Shown here one piece after another: positions 31,922 through 43,620 of a DNA stretch of 64,000 bases. The notes under the pieces were generated by a model. It made no database searches. It saw only the letters and a list, made by a program, of their open reading frames with translations, and was not told where the DNA came from. A program made the translations under genes and the position numbers. Source of the DNA: Salvia splendens (Eukaryota; Streptophyta; Magnoliopsida; Lamiales; Lamiaceae). The DNA is taken from assembly GCF_004379255.2 (NCBI RefSeq), contig NC_056044.1, positions 5,992,001 to 6,056,000 of the forward strand. Reading direction: 5' to 3'. Position 1 is the first letter of the stretch. Every line of letters starts with the position of its first letter.

Positions 31922-34102
31922 ACCAAACCTATAAAAAGTACTACAATTTTGTTATGACGTGATCAAGTAATAATGTCTCATTTTGTCATTTTAATGCGTT
32001 TCATATTAGTGAAATCATTTATCTTTTTAGTAAAAGTCAATCCATTTCTTTTCACTTACTTTACTCACTCTTACTTTAATTTTTTTTTCATTTCTCTGTC
32101 TTTTTTCATTTTCTACTATATTCTTTATTTATTTAACTCACTTAACAAAATTTTTCTTTACTTTATTCTTTCTTTATCTCTCTACCTTTTTCATTTCTTA
32201 CTTTATTTTTTATTTATTTAACTCACTTAACAAAATTTTTCTTAAATTGTCTACCGAAAAGAAACGCTTCCTATACCACGGAATGCAGGGTGTACAAATT
32301 TTAACTCTCACTGATTCAATGTCATCCACCATTATGTTTAACACATAAGCCCACGAAATGTTTGTTGTGTTTTGCACTAGTTAAAAAAGTACAAACATGT
32401 TTAGTTATTATTGCATAACATATTGAAAACTTCACTTTTTGAGAGGAAGAGATTAGACAAGCGTGTTTAAAGACTTCAAAATGACTCTGAAAAATCAAAT
32501 CAGTTGACTGATTAAGTGTGTTCAGTCTATTTATACTTTCAGTGTATATCTTGTGAAGTTATTTGAAATTTTTTCACATAAAAAGAAACTGATACAAAAT
32601 AAAATAAATCTTAAATAAACGGAACGCACTCTCTCCAATTCCACTATCCCATGAATATTTTTTTTAATATCACAAAAAAATTAGCATTCGAACGAGTTTA
32701 CAATTGATGCTAAGATTGAAAATTGTTTTGTTTAATGTGGTGTTGATTTATTTGAACAGTAATTTTGTCGCGTGAAAAGAATAATCAGACCAACTTAATC
32801 ATGTTGGTTTCTGGGATTACAAGAGATACAACCGGACGTAATACAACCCAAAAGAAAGAATACAAAAGGGGAAACTGAAATGAAATTACAATTGAGAAAT
32901 TCGAAACAGTAACCGTGAACAGTGGTTTAGCCGAGTCGAGGAGGCCTCTTTCCGCAAGACGAGATACGCCCCGGTAGTGCTCTCGGTTTGGCGTGTCGTC
33001 CCCGAAGATAAAACGACTACGTCTCTGGTGAAGCAGCACCGCAATCAACAGAGCTCCGACGAACTGGATTGAGGAGAGGGGAGGGCTTTCGATAGAAAAA
33101 CAATGCAGAGAGAGGGAGAGAGCTTATTCTGTTATGCTTGTGAATGATATATTAAATGCAGTGGAAGGACTAGCCTATTTATAGGCTAAGCCACCATGTC
33201 GGTCAACCAAGCCTTGGAGGCTCATAATGGCTCATTCGTAACCGTCGGCGGTTACAAGCTTGTGGCAGGAGTGTGTCTTTCGTGTGTGGATTTCTCACGT
33301 GGCAGCCGTGTAGGATTTGACTGTGCCACGCTTGACGATGTGTCAAGCCACTTGGATTGCTGACTCAGCGGTGGTCTAAAAAGATTACTACGGGTCCAGA
33401 CCCGAGCCCAACGACCTATTGCCAAGATCTAAGTCCAAGATCGAGATCGGGCTCGGGCCTGGGCCGAGGCCCGCGACCGCGAGCACGGGTTCGGGCGGGC
33501 GGTGACGGCGCGCGTGGGCTCTTTCACCCATCTTGGTCCACTATAATTATTAAGTAACATAAAGTCACTTAATTTAAGCACATTAAAAGATGTGTCATTT
33601 CTCCTATGTGGGATAATTAACACTAGTTAATTATTCTCTAAGCTCAAACTCCAAGCTTTAATTAAAAGCTAATCATGCCCAACTTTAATCCACTATTTCT
33701 CACTCCCCGGAAATCGGATTTGAGAAAGTGAATATACTACATTTATATGCGTAAAATGTATCGACGTTATATCATTTAATTTCTCAAAATTAGATGTCAC
33801 ATTTATTATTTGGTCAAAATCCATTGACCGAGCATATTTTATTCTATGATTTCTACACATCCTAACTAATTATTTTAGTTTATAAAATACGTCGTCAACT
33901 TTTCTATTAAAATTGTCAATGGTAATGTTTTTAGAACTCTCTAATCCGAACGATTATATGCTTTAGGTACGCTCAAATTTAGTAATTTTAAATAGTAGTC
34001 AAATAAACAGACTTATCACATTTATATGCTATGCCTATACGCCGCCGCCAGTTATTTATTCTGATTTATCAGAACCTAGCAAATAGCAGTTTTGTAGACT
34101 TA
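31922..34102 (+). repeat. Duplicated block, copy B
   Basis: It matches 13838-15230 across its length apart from the inserted LTR (32802-33857), the absent M1 MITE (empty site near 32536) and a short deletion at about 31981. It precedes the cis-prenyltransferase pseudogene. Confidence 0.9.
32802..33857 (-). mobile_element. LTR-like insertion, probable solo LTR of minus orientation
   Basis: The limits come from comparison with copy A, where the site is empty (CTTAATCCTAAC at about 14975). On the minus strand it would start TGTAGAAATC and end CCAACA. It has a TATA-like CCTATAAATAGG in the middle (about 33175) and no coding region. Only ATC is repeated at both flanks, so the target duplication is unclear and the exact ends may be off by a few bases. 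Confidence 0.6.
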
Positions 34103-34129
34103 TATGTCTATAAATATATGAATATAGGA

Positions 34130-34528
34130 GTAAAATCACAATAAGAGTGATGTGTTTTGTAAACAAGAGTGAAGTAAAATCAGAATAAGAGTGATGTATT
34201 TGTAAACAAGAGTGACGTAAAATCATGCTAAGAGTGATGTATTTTGTAAACAAGAGTGAAGTAAAAATCAGAATAAGAGTGATGTGTTTTGTAAACAAGA
34301 GTGAAGTAAAATCACAATAAAAGTGATGTGTTTTGTAAACAAGAGTGAAGTAAAGTCATGCTACGAGTGATGTGTTTTGTGAACAAGAGTGAAGTAAAAT
34401 CTGAGTAAGAGTGATGTGTTTTGTGAACAAGAGTGAAGTAAAATCTGAGTAAGAGTGATGTGTTTTATGAACAAGAGTGAAGTAAAATCTGAGTAAGAGT
34501 GATGTGTTTTGTGAACAAGAGTGAAGTA
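34130..34528 (+). repeat. Minisatellite, nine units of about 43-44 bp
   Basis: Each unit contains AAGAGTGATGTGTTTTGT followed by ACAAGAGTGAAGTAAAAT. Units differ at a few positions and some later ones share changes, which suggests local expansion. Reading frames on the minus strand are a product of the repeat. Confidence 0.95.
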
Positions 34529-34833
34529 ATGGTGGTGGGCTTGAAGTTCAAAATCAAGACCCATTTGATGACCGTTTAAGCTTTAAAACCCTCCAAGTAT
34601 TGTCCTCACTTTCTTTTTTTTCTAGAGATTGTAACCCCTTTTATATAATTAACATGATATAATGGAAATCTTTGTTAGTAATATTTTATATCATGTCTTA
34701 TTCTAATGAATTCGAAGCCAATGTCATCAAAATTAATGTTATATTATCACATTCAGCTAAGTACACATATTAGACTTTCTTCTTTAGCAGATTTACGATT
34801 GTTTTGTGATTTGATGTCCCACTTCTTCTAAAT

Positions 34834-35160
34834 TTGGAGTTGACAGCTGAATTGCTTGTTTCATATCTTCTAAACACCTCCTCTTCTTCCGACCACAGCT
34901 CACAGCGGCATGCCTCCCCTTGCGGCGGCCGGTCTTCACAGAAGCCGCTCCGCTTCTCTCCGGCGAGGCAGACCTGGAGCTTCAGCCGCCGGAAACAGAT
35001 CCGTTGGTGGAAGCCGGCTTCGGAGCGATTGGACGAAACCTCCGCATTATCCTATCCACCTTAGAGATTGAAATTTGCAACATAACCTTATTTTGGCCGT
35101 CAATGACTATTATACCCCCGCTTTGTTATTGTAGAGTAAATTTGTGATTGAGGGAACTAA
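34834..35160 (+). other. GC-rich coding-like fragment, not recognised
   Basis: Frames of about 75 codons here contain readable segments (LRRPVFTEAAPLLSGEADLE, FGAIGRNLRIIL) and a base composition unlike the AT-rich surroundings. I do not recognise the family. It could be a gene fragment or an altered first exon of the adjacent pseudogene, but it shows no cis-prenyltransferase motif. Confidence 0.25.
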
Positions 35161-35375
35161 TTTCTCCTTAAATTCAAAAATTAATACTAGCCCTTGATTT
35201 TTTTGATCTTGTGGCTATTATTTGTTCTCTAGTTATATGGTTAAGAGGTGTTTGCCATAGATCATGACCTATATATATATATATATATACACTGCTTAAT
35301 AGTACTATAGTACTAATAGTAGTATCATAGATTCATATGGAGTAGTATATATTTTTTATACCTTTTCCTCAACAG

Positions 35376-35824
35376 ACATGATATTCGATTTTCCGCAATC
35401 GGGGAGAAATCGAGGCTGCCGGAGTCTCTACAGTGTGTAATATCTAAAGCTGAGGAGACAAGTCGTAGTAACAAAGGGCTGCATTTTGTAATGGCAGAGC
35501 TACAGTGGGCGGAACGACGTCGTAGAGGCAGCCAAAAACATAGCGGCGAAAGTAGAAGGTGGGATTGTAGAAACAAATGAGATCGACGAAGCAATGCTGG
35601 AACAAGAATTGATGACCAACATCGGAGAGTTCCCAAACCCTAATTTGATGATAAGGACAAGCGGTGAACTCAGACTTAGCAACTTCCTTCTGTGGCAGTT
35701 GGTCTATTCACAATTCTATTTTGCAGATAAATTATTTCCTGATTTTGGAGAAGAAGATCTCCTCAAAGCGATTGCTTCTGACCAGTCTAGGGCCAGCGCA
35801 GCTTTTGAATCCGACTGGAGATAA
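35376..35824 (+). pseudogene. cis-prenyltransferase pseudogene, last exon
   Basis: The exon follows a CAACAG acceptor as in the intact gene and reads HDIRFSAIGEKSRLPESLQ and KGLHFVMA. A 2-base deletion near 35500 shifts the frame. After that it reads SGRNDVVEAAKN, ELMTNIGEFPNPNLMIRTSGE, then LRLSNFLLWQL, FYFADKLFPDFGEEDL and a diverged tail to the TAA at 35824. Unlike the intact gene it keeps the Arg and Asn of RTSGExRxSN. No first or second exon is recognisable upstream. It is the tandem duplicate of the 16683 gene. Confidence 0.88.
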
Positions 35825-36611
35825 TAGCGTTTCATCTTTTATTTTAATAATCATATAATGATAGTATAATAGTAATGTTTTGATTACCTTTGTCTATTCA
35901 AATTACATGTATACAACGGAGATTGAAAAGTAATCTTATTTGCTATCACGATAAGTGAGTGAGTACACAGTGATTGCCAAAATTACAAAACTTATTGAAA
36001 CAATATTTTTCTGAAAACAATAATGCTTTTAATAATAGTAAAGTATGAATATATCTATACATTCGTGTGATGATTTAAAAATATAAATGTAAAACCAAAT
36101 AATAATTCATGGAACACGTGTCTTATTACACCATTGCACGTTACTTGGTATGTAAGAAAGCTGAATTAAACATTTTGTCCAAAATTCCCCAACTTTCCCA
36201 AGTTCTTTTAGAGTCTAAAATGTGGATGTGATAAGCTTCCACCTAAATAATTGTCGAGAAAAAACAAATTTAGGAAAAGCGCCATTTTATGTGTACCATA
36301 ATTGCACCAAAAGAGTTATTTATCTCTAGCTTTAATTCACATAAAAGAATCCCATTATCTACACAAAACATATAATTTCCACCTTTTTAAAATCACACCG
36401 TCACCTTTTCCCCTTCAAGTTTAGCATCATTCCACAGCTTCTTCATTAAGAAATATCACTCACCACCCTAACTCATTTATTCCCCTACATATTTCCAATA
36501 ACCATTGCCAAATCCCAAACAAACCACAACAAGACATTTTCTCCCTATATTCACTAGTACCAAGATTGTTCTGACTCGATTCAGTCCTAAGTCGATTCGA
36601 TTAGTTATAGT
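35825..36611. other. AT-rich spacer
   Basis: No gene or clear element seen between the pseudogene and the first DUF3339 copy. The last 200 bp may hold the promoter of the 36612 frame. Confidence 0.5.
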
Positions 36612-36779
36612 ATGATTGTGGATTGGGGGCCGGTGATGGTGGCTGTGGCGAGGGTGAGGGTGATCGAATTCGGCAACATGTACACTAGTGGAATCTCCAT
36701 CTTGATTCATGCCATATTGTATTTTTGTATCTACACTCTCGTGGTGGTTGCAATTGGAGTTCATATACATGCTGGCTGA
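36612..36779 (+). CDS. Short DUF3339-like protein, first membrane segment deleted
   Basis: An open frame of 55 residues starts MIVDWGPVMVAVA and ends VAIGVHIHAG. Compared with the 69-residue copies nearby, the segment LFxxLxPGLLxQxPG is missing, while the start (DWGPV) and the second membrane helix (SILIHAILYFCIYTLVVVAI) remain. DUF3339 proteins are plant-specific and membrane-embedded, of unknown function. The frame is open, but the internal loss makes it either a degenerate gene or an unusual short version. Confidence 0.6.
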   Translation: MIVDWGPVMVAVARVRVIEFGNMYTSGISILIHAILYFCIYTLVVVAIGVHIHAG

Positions 36780-37424
36780 CAATTTTTCTCTTTAAGTTTA
36801 TTTCTATATAGTTTCATGTTTTCCTCCTCTTTTGGGGGTGGGTATAGTATACCATGAGAATTCTTGATGTTGTTGATCAAAGAATGGAGAGCAACCAAGG
36901 ATTTTTACATTTTTCCAATGATGGATGTTATTGTTTGTAATTTCTAGCATCATTAAGGTTGCTTATGATGATTAATAAATGATAATTGATCTTCTATTTC
37001 TACATCATAAACATATGATCAATGCATATAGCAACCTTTTTTTAGATAAAAGTAAAATGCTCGAGCCACAAAATGGCAAGCCAAGTAACAGAAGCAAGGC
37101 AAAACAAACCCAACATCCCTTTATACCCTCCAAGACCAACAAAACAAGACAAGACCTCTCCAACGGTCGACAACAAGACCGCCAATGATGGGTCCTGCTA
37201 GACAGACAAACAAACGAGATTAGAAGCGAACACATACAAACAACAAACATCACAACATACAAGGCAATTCAAACCGAGCCACGGGATAACAAGACAGACA
37301 GCAAGCCAAAATCCATTACATCAATTACAATACAAAGCCAATAGAAATATATATAATAAAAAAAAACAGAGCAACAACAAGAAACACTAGAACAAAAAAG
37401 TGATAACAGTAGAGATGGATTAGC

Positions 37425-37634
37425 CTAGCCAGTGTAGATGTGGACATGGACGGCTAGGATTAAAAGGGCGTAGAAAGCGAAGAAGATGAGGGTGTGGAGC
37501 ATGATAGCTTTGCCGTTGGTTTTGGTGCTACCAAACTCAATCTGTTTGGTGTTTCCGGGGAGCTGAAAGAGAAGCCCCGGCTGCAGAAATACGAAGAGTA
37601 CAACTCCCACAAGCACAGGCCCCCAGTCCGCCAT
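37425..37634 (-). CDS. DUF3339 family small membrane protein
   Basis: 69 residues, the typical full length for the family. It starts MADWGPVLVGVVLFVFLQPG, has the LLFQLPG turn, IEFGSTKTNGKAI, and a second hydrophobic helix ending AVHVHIYTG. Two membrane helices are predicted by eye. The function of the family is unknown. It is a single exon with an AT-rich promoter region upstream (after 37634). A second intact copy is 1.5 kb away on the same strand. Confidence 0.9.
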   Translation of the reverse strand: MADWGPVLVGVVLFVFLQPGLLFQLPGNTKQIEFGSTKTNGKAIMLHTLIFFAFYALLILAVHVHIYTG

Positions 37635-38271
37635 TCTTGTACCTTCACTTTTATTTATGCAAAGAATGAGATGGTAGAGGAAAAGGGATCAAGAATTGTA
37701 GATGAATAAATAGAGTTTATCTTCAAAAAGAAAGTGAGGGATTTTCTCAAAATGCGCCCTTCACATTTTCGAATCAATTGTTTTAGTATAGCTTAATCTT
37801 TTTGGTTGTTCAATTTGAGATTCGAAAGAAAATACTTGGATTCACTAAACGTGCGAGTTAATAAATTGAATAAAAAAAAGTGGTGTTTGTATAAATCGAA
37901 AGAATTCAACACTTAATTCTATCGCTTTGATATGGAATTGATGATTTTATTTGTGTTGTAATGTACCAGTAATCAATATGTTAGTATATGTCTACACCCA
38001 TAAGAAACAACTTACTACATACAAAATTCTATCCAAATTTATCATGAAAATAAACAGAGAAAAAAGAAGTGGAAAGACTTGATAAACAGAGAGAAAAAGT
38101 TGAAGTAGCATTTGTTTTTCTAATATTCGTCTTACTTTTATGGGATTCTCACATCTCCAAGAAGTGACCCACTTTCACACACATCCTTTTCTATATTCCT
38201 CTTCAATCTTTCTTCTTTTATAAAATCTTTATACCTTGCAACAACATAACTCTCTAAAACTAAATTTAAAA

Positions 38272-38456
38272 ATGATAGATTTTGCAGCAGTGAGTGATGA
38301 TAGGAACTGCACTATTTGCATTTCTGTGTCCGGGGCAAGTTTTGCAGCTCCCCGGTAAAAATAAACCGGTTGAATTCCTCTAGCCATGGTTTTGCACGCC
38401 GTGGCTTGCTTCTTGTTTTGTTCCTCGTTATGCTCGACATTCATATCTATGCCTAG
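38272..38456 (+). pseudogene. DUF3339 pseudogene with frameshifts
   Basis: Read across three frames, the sequence gives MIDFAAV, then GTALFAFLCPG, LQLPGKNKPVEFL, a stop, and VMLDIHIYA with TAG at 38454. All family landmarks are present in order, but at least two frameshifts and a stop break it. It lies between the two intact copies in the opposite orientation. Confidence 0.8.
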
Positions 38457-39136
38457 CCTAGCTCAGCTCATCCCAGTCTTACTTGTGACAATGAGCAAAC
38501 CTCATTTCCTTTTTCTATGATGTCTCAGAATAAGAACAATCTTTGAGTTTTTTTCTTGGTTTGTCTGAACTTGTTTTGGTGCACCTTCTTTTGTTAACTA
38601 GAGGGCAGCAGAGAATGTGAGGGTGAGTAATTATTGCTGGATATTTGATTAATTGATCATGATTCATATTACTACCTTTCTTTCTATCTCTTGATTGGTA
38701 AATTGAGCATTTTACTTATTGCATTTTATATTGATGTAACATATACTATATCGTTTGTAGAATCCATCAATCCACAAATGGATCACAAGTGAGAGAATAA
38801 TATAGATTATAATAATAAGATCCTAATTCATTTTCTATTTTAACATTTTCACAGTTGATTTCATAAAATCCCTCATTTCCAGAACCCATTTTTAGTGGGA
38901 AAAATACCAATATTTCGACTCAAATATTATTCGAAACGATAAATAAATCATCAAATCAGAACAAAAGAATATGAATTTGGGTGCCCATATGAATTCAGTT
39001 TCCAATCACAAATCAAGAAAAACCATAAACATTTCTATAAATCAAAAAAGAACTCATTGACATCAAATTACAGCTTGGAATCCAATTAAAAGAAAGCAAC
39101 ATAGAAAAATAATCAATGTAAGAAATATGAAGAGGA

Positions 39137-39346
39137 TTAGCCCATATAGACATGGATTCCAATAGCTAACAAGAAAATGCAAATAAGAGCAAAGTAAATA
39201 AGGGCATGAACAAGAATGGAGACTCCACTTGTCTGAAAATTCCCAAACTCCACGAAACGGTTACGGCCCGGTATCTGAATCAGCAGGCCCGGTGAAAGCA
39301 GTACGAACAGCACCACCGCCACGAATACCGGACCCCAATCCGACAT
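39137..39346 (-). CDS. DUF3339 family small membrane protein
   Basis: 69 residues, starting MSDWGPVFVAVVLFVLLSPG, then LLIQIPGRNRFVEFGNFQTSG and a second helix ending AIGIHVYMG. It is full length with no defects. A TATATA sequence lies about 55 bp upstream of the ATG on the minus strand (39401-39408). It is the most canonical of the four copies in this cluster; function of the family is unknown. Confidence 0.92.
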   Translation of the reverse strand: MSDWGPVFVAVVLFVLLSPGLLIQIPGRNRFVEFGNFQTSGVSILVHALIYFALICIFLLAIGIHVYMG

Positions 39347-39966
39347 CTTTTGGGCTTCTCTTCAATTGCAACTAATTACTATACACTTGATTTAGGATGA
39401 ATATATAAAACTGAGAAGAATTTGAGAGAGAGGAATGATGAATAATTGAAGATTTGTTATGAAATGAAGGCAAGCTCTATGAATGAGATTTACACCACTT
39501 TTATGCGTTGATTTTAGTGTATTTATTTGTTTTTTTTTAATAGAAGAGCATGTGATATTTGGTTGCTTGACAATTCAAAAGTCTGATATGCTACTTTTGT
39601 CAGCAAATAACCACCAACGGTACGCAAATGGCCACTTTTGGGAAATGTGTGGTATGGGTTTGACTGTTTGAGTATGTACTGTTTTGTCTTTTAATAGATT
39701 AATTAATAATCCGATTTAGTTTTCGACTTGGGAAAATTTTAACATTAACTCTCAATATATCTATTTGTGATCGATTTCAAAATTTTAAAAGTCACAATCT
39801 GTTTTCCAACAATTGTGAAGCCAATGTGGCGCAAACATATATTGATGACTACGGCTAAAACGACAATATTAGGCAACACCTCCAATTTGTCCATGTCAAA
39901 AGATAATTAAATTTTTTTAAGGGTAGTGATTTAGAGACATAATGTCTCTATGCCATAATACTCTTA
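39347..39966. other. Promoter side of the 39137 gene and AT-rich spacer
   Basis: After the 5' flank of the DUF3339 gene I see no further gene. The 62-codon frame at 39483 has no recognisable features. Confidence 0.45.
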
Positions 39967-40560
39967 AGTCATGTTTAATTATCAGGATTCTGTTTGGAAA
40001 AATAATCTGATTTCTTAAATTTTAAATGTATGTATTTGTATCGATTTTTAATTAAATTGAGAAAGTAGTGCAAGGAAAGTTAGTACAACTTTCCAGGATT
40101 CAAAATTCTAACTTTTCTTTGGTATTATTTTTCCTAGTTTTATAATTCTTACATATTTAATGCAATATAATATAGTTTAATTATTATATTAATTACAATG
40201 TTTTAAAAATAAATTAAATAAAAATCATACTTAATTTCAATATTAAAAATAACTATAATTAAAATTATCATAATTATAACTATATTATTATAATAGTTAT
40301 ATATAATTGTTATTATCATAATAATAATTAATAATTTATTAAATAATTAAAATATAATTATATAATATAAATATACAATAATAAATAATTATTATTTTAT
40401 AAGTTAATAATTAATCAATAAAGTCGTACTAAAATTTTAAATTAAAAAATTAATACAATTATATCTATAAATATTATAGTTATAATAATAATAATAATAT
40501 AGTATTATAATCATTTATGATTATAATATAATACTCCATGTAACTATAAATACAATTATA
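39967..40560 (-). mobile_element. Diverged relative of the 42665 MITE
   Basis: 39967-40210 is an inverted, clearly related copy of 43390-43620 (shared GACTTTCC-type stretches and AATGCAATATA). The AT-rich part after it resembles the core of the 42665 element. No matching second terminus was found, so the right limit is approximate. Confidence 0.6.
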
Positions 40561-41153
40561 TTATTATATGGATAAATCATATTTAAATTTGTAACATGAT
40601 ATACTGGATTGAGTTAAGAATTCTAATATTTACTAATATAAAGATAAAATATTAAATATATTTCCCTAAAATACTGAATAGATAATTTAAAAACATGTGA
40701 TTAATTTTCACTATGGTTCGATTGTACCGTTCCATGAATTAAGAATTCATTGGAATTATTATTTTAAAGGATAAAGAATTTAAATCAAAATTATAAAATT
40801 TTAAAAATCAATATCGTAAACTTATTTAGTCTCAATTATAAAATTTTAAATGTCCATTATTGGTGTTCCCTTATTACACTTTAATTATTAATTTAATTAC
40901 ACTGATTATTCAATTCTTAGTTTACAACCAAAAAGAAAAAATGTGCGAATAGCATAAGATCGGAGGGAGTATTATATACTATCAAATTTTAATTTGTTGC
41001 TTAATTGAGCTGAGAACTTTAATATTGTATAAATAAAAGAGAATATTAACAATATAATTTTATAATATCAAATATATGAATTAATAGTATGTAATGAAAA
41101 TCATAAAATTCTTAAAATGAAATGGTAGACTCAATTAATATCAGTATTATATA

Positions 41154-41351
41154 CTCCTTCCATCTCATAATAGATGTCACACTTTCCTTTTTAGTTTGTC
41201 CCACAATAGATGTCATATTTCCATTTTTGGAAAAAGTTCTCTCACATGAATATAAAAATTATATTTTCTCTCTCCATTTAACACACAAAACAAAACCTCC
41301 TAAAATCTCGTGACGTCCCACAAGTGTGACATCTTTTGTGGGACAGAGGAG
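41154..41351. mobile_element. Stowaway-like MITE
   Basis: Ends CTCCTTCCATCTCATAATAG and TGTGGGACAGAGGAG are flanked by TA. 198 bp. Confidence 0.75.
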
Positions 41352-41762
41352 TAGTATACAATAGATTTAAAGTTGTTGCATAGGAACTCTAATATCTTAG
41401 AGAAAAAGAGAAAATATTAACTTTATATCTTTATAAAAAAAATTAAGTAGACGAGTTAAAAACATGTGTTTATTTTTTTTTATCAATTTCTAAGTAATAT
41501 TCCAAAAAATTGGAATTAAAAAAATTAAAATTTTCTAGAGTAAAGAATTAAAATCAAAATTATGAAATTCTTAAAATCAAAGCCATAAACTCAATTAGTA
41601 TTATTACTATCATATATCAAATTTTGATTTGTTGCACAATATGCAGGATTGAACTAAAAATTCTAATATTTTATAAATAAAAAAATAAAATATTAAATTA
41701 TATGATATAAGTACATATGATTGTTTTTTTTATCAAGGTTTGATTGACGATTAAAAAAATTA

Positions 41763-42055
41763 CTCCCTCCGTCCGCGAATAGGAGTCCCGGTTCACTTTT
41801 ACCATAAATGGTAATAGGGTCTCATCTTCCACTAACTCATTCCACTGACATTTTATTTAAAACTTATATATACAAGTGAGACTTATCCAAGCCCCTTGGC
41901 CTAGCGGTAAAGGGTGCTGGATACTGCGTCCATCCTGGAGGTCTCGAGTTCGAACCCTGGGTGGCGTAATTCTCGTAATTTGTCTTTCCTCCTTGTTATA
42001 GGAGTTGATTTGTAATTTCCTCCTTCATATATATGATATAAATATATGAAGTTAA

Positions 42056-42087
<32 letters not shown>

Positions 42088-42189
42088 AGTGAGACTTATA
42101 TTCTACTAACTTTTTTTCCACCAACTTTTCTTAATATTTCTTAGAACCCGTGCCGTCAACAAATGAGACTCCTAATGGCGGACGGGGGG
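41763..42189. mobile_element. Stowaway-like MITE split by a SINE
   Basis: Terminal repeats CTCCCTCCGTCCGCG and CGGACGGGGGG with TA at both sides. The inside is split by the SINE at 41887-42086, so the SINE arrived later. Confidence 0.85.
41887..42086 (+). mobile_element. tRNA-derived SINE
   Basis: A 200-bp insert with a polymerase III A box (TGGCCTAGCGG, 41897-41907) and B box (GAGTTCGAACC, 41946-41956), ending in a long A-rich tail. It is flanked by the 13-bp duplication AAGTGAGACTTAT (41874-41886 and 42087-42099). It needs enzymes of a LINE to move. Confidence 0.93.
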
Positions 42190-42664
42190 TAACATTAAAA
42201 AAATACTAATATTTCTATAAATTTTTTAAAGTATTAGAACTTTTAGTATTTTAAAATTGTATGTTTTCAATATTTTTTCGTTTTAAAATAAATTGATGAA
42301 ATTGACGAAACTTTTTTTATGCTTTTCATTCTTTTTCTATTTTTGAAGCACATTGCAAAAATATTTAAGTTAATTAGGGAAAAAAGGTGATAAATTTATG
42401 GGAAAAATATGGTCCAGCCTCTCTAACCTTCCATATTTTTCACATATAATTTCCATAATCAAAGCCATCCTTGTTTAAGATGTTGGAGTAATTAATACTC
42501 GTACATACTCAATTCTACAAATGATTGATTACACAAAAGGGTATAAATTTAATCATAAATAAAATGTTATACTCCCCCCGTCCCATAAAAATATGTACAT
42601 TCCATTCTAAGAAAGTTAAACATTTTAATAATATAGGTCCCACTCTCCACTAACACTACTTTAA

Positions 42665-43306
42665 GGCCATGTTTGGTTGGTGGGAAAGTAAAGTTGGCAA
42701 GGAAAATGATTCCTGGGAAAATGAATCCCGGGAATATGATTCCTAATAACTTTACTTTCCCGTGTTTGGAAAATATCAAGATTTTAAAGTTTATATTTGA
42801 TTTAAACACTAAACTAAAAATATACTTATCGTTTTTTATTTATAAAAAATAATAATACATATTATTTAATAAATTATTAATTACAAATGATAATAATTAT
42901 ATTATTTTATTTATTATTATGATGGATAGTTTAAATATGGATTATACATCATAATATATAATAATATAATAATAAATAAGATTATTATTATTATTATTAT
43001 TATATTTACTAAATTTTTAATTGAATAAATGTTATAATTTAAAATTTTACTACAATTTTATTGTTAATTACTAATTTATAAAGTAATAATTATTATATTA
43101 TTATATAATTATAATTATATTTAATTATTTAATAAATTATTATTATTATTATTATGATAATAAAAATTAAATATAAATATTAATAATATAGTTATAATTA
43201 TGATAATTTGAATTATAGTTATTTATTTCCTGAAATTAAGTATGGTTTATACTTTTAAATTATTTTTAAAATATTGTAATAAATAATAATAATAATAATA
43301 ATAATG

Positions 43307-43399
<93 letters not shown>

Positions 43400-43620
43400 C
43401 TATACTATATTGCATTAAATATGTAAGAATCCTAAAACCGGGAAAAAGAATAACTAAGAAAAGTTAGGATTCAAAATCCTGGAAAGTTGTATTAACTTTC
43501 CTTGTTTCAGGATTTTAATTACTTTCTCAGTTTGATTAAAAACGGAAACAAACACAGGAATTTAAAATTTAAAGAATCAGATTACTTTCCCAGACAGAAT
43601 CCTGGCAACCAAACATGGCC
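42665..43620. mobile_element. Harbinger-like non-autonomous element, AT-rich
   Basis: 956 bp with terminal repeats GGCCATGTTTGGTTG and CAACCAAACATGGCC and a TAA duplication on both sides (42662-42664 and 43621-43623). It has no open coding region. The core is AT-rich and includes the trinucleotide tract at 43279. A relative lies at 39967. Confidence 0.85.
43279..43397 (+). repeat. AAT trinucleotide microsatellite
   Basis: Nearly uninterrupted AAT repeats, about 40 units with one or two interruptions, inside the AT-rich MITE. Confidence 0.95.

Noticed and set aside
34056..34564. Minus-strand frames over the minisatellite
   Set aside because: The protein repeats simply mirror the 43-44-bp DNA repeat.
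36477..36782. 101-codon minus-strand frame rich in His and Asn
   Set aside because: It is the antisense of the short DUF3339 frame at 36612-36779.
41891..41965. A functional tRNA gene
   Set aside because: A and B boxes are present, but it has a long A-rich tail and a 13-bp target duplication, and the arms do not fold convincingly. It is a SINE head.
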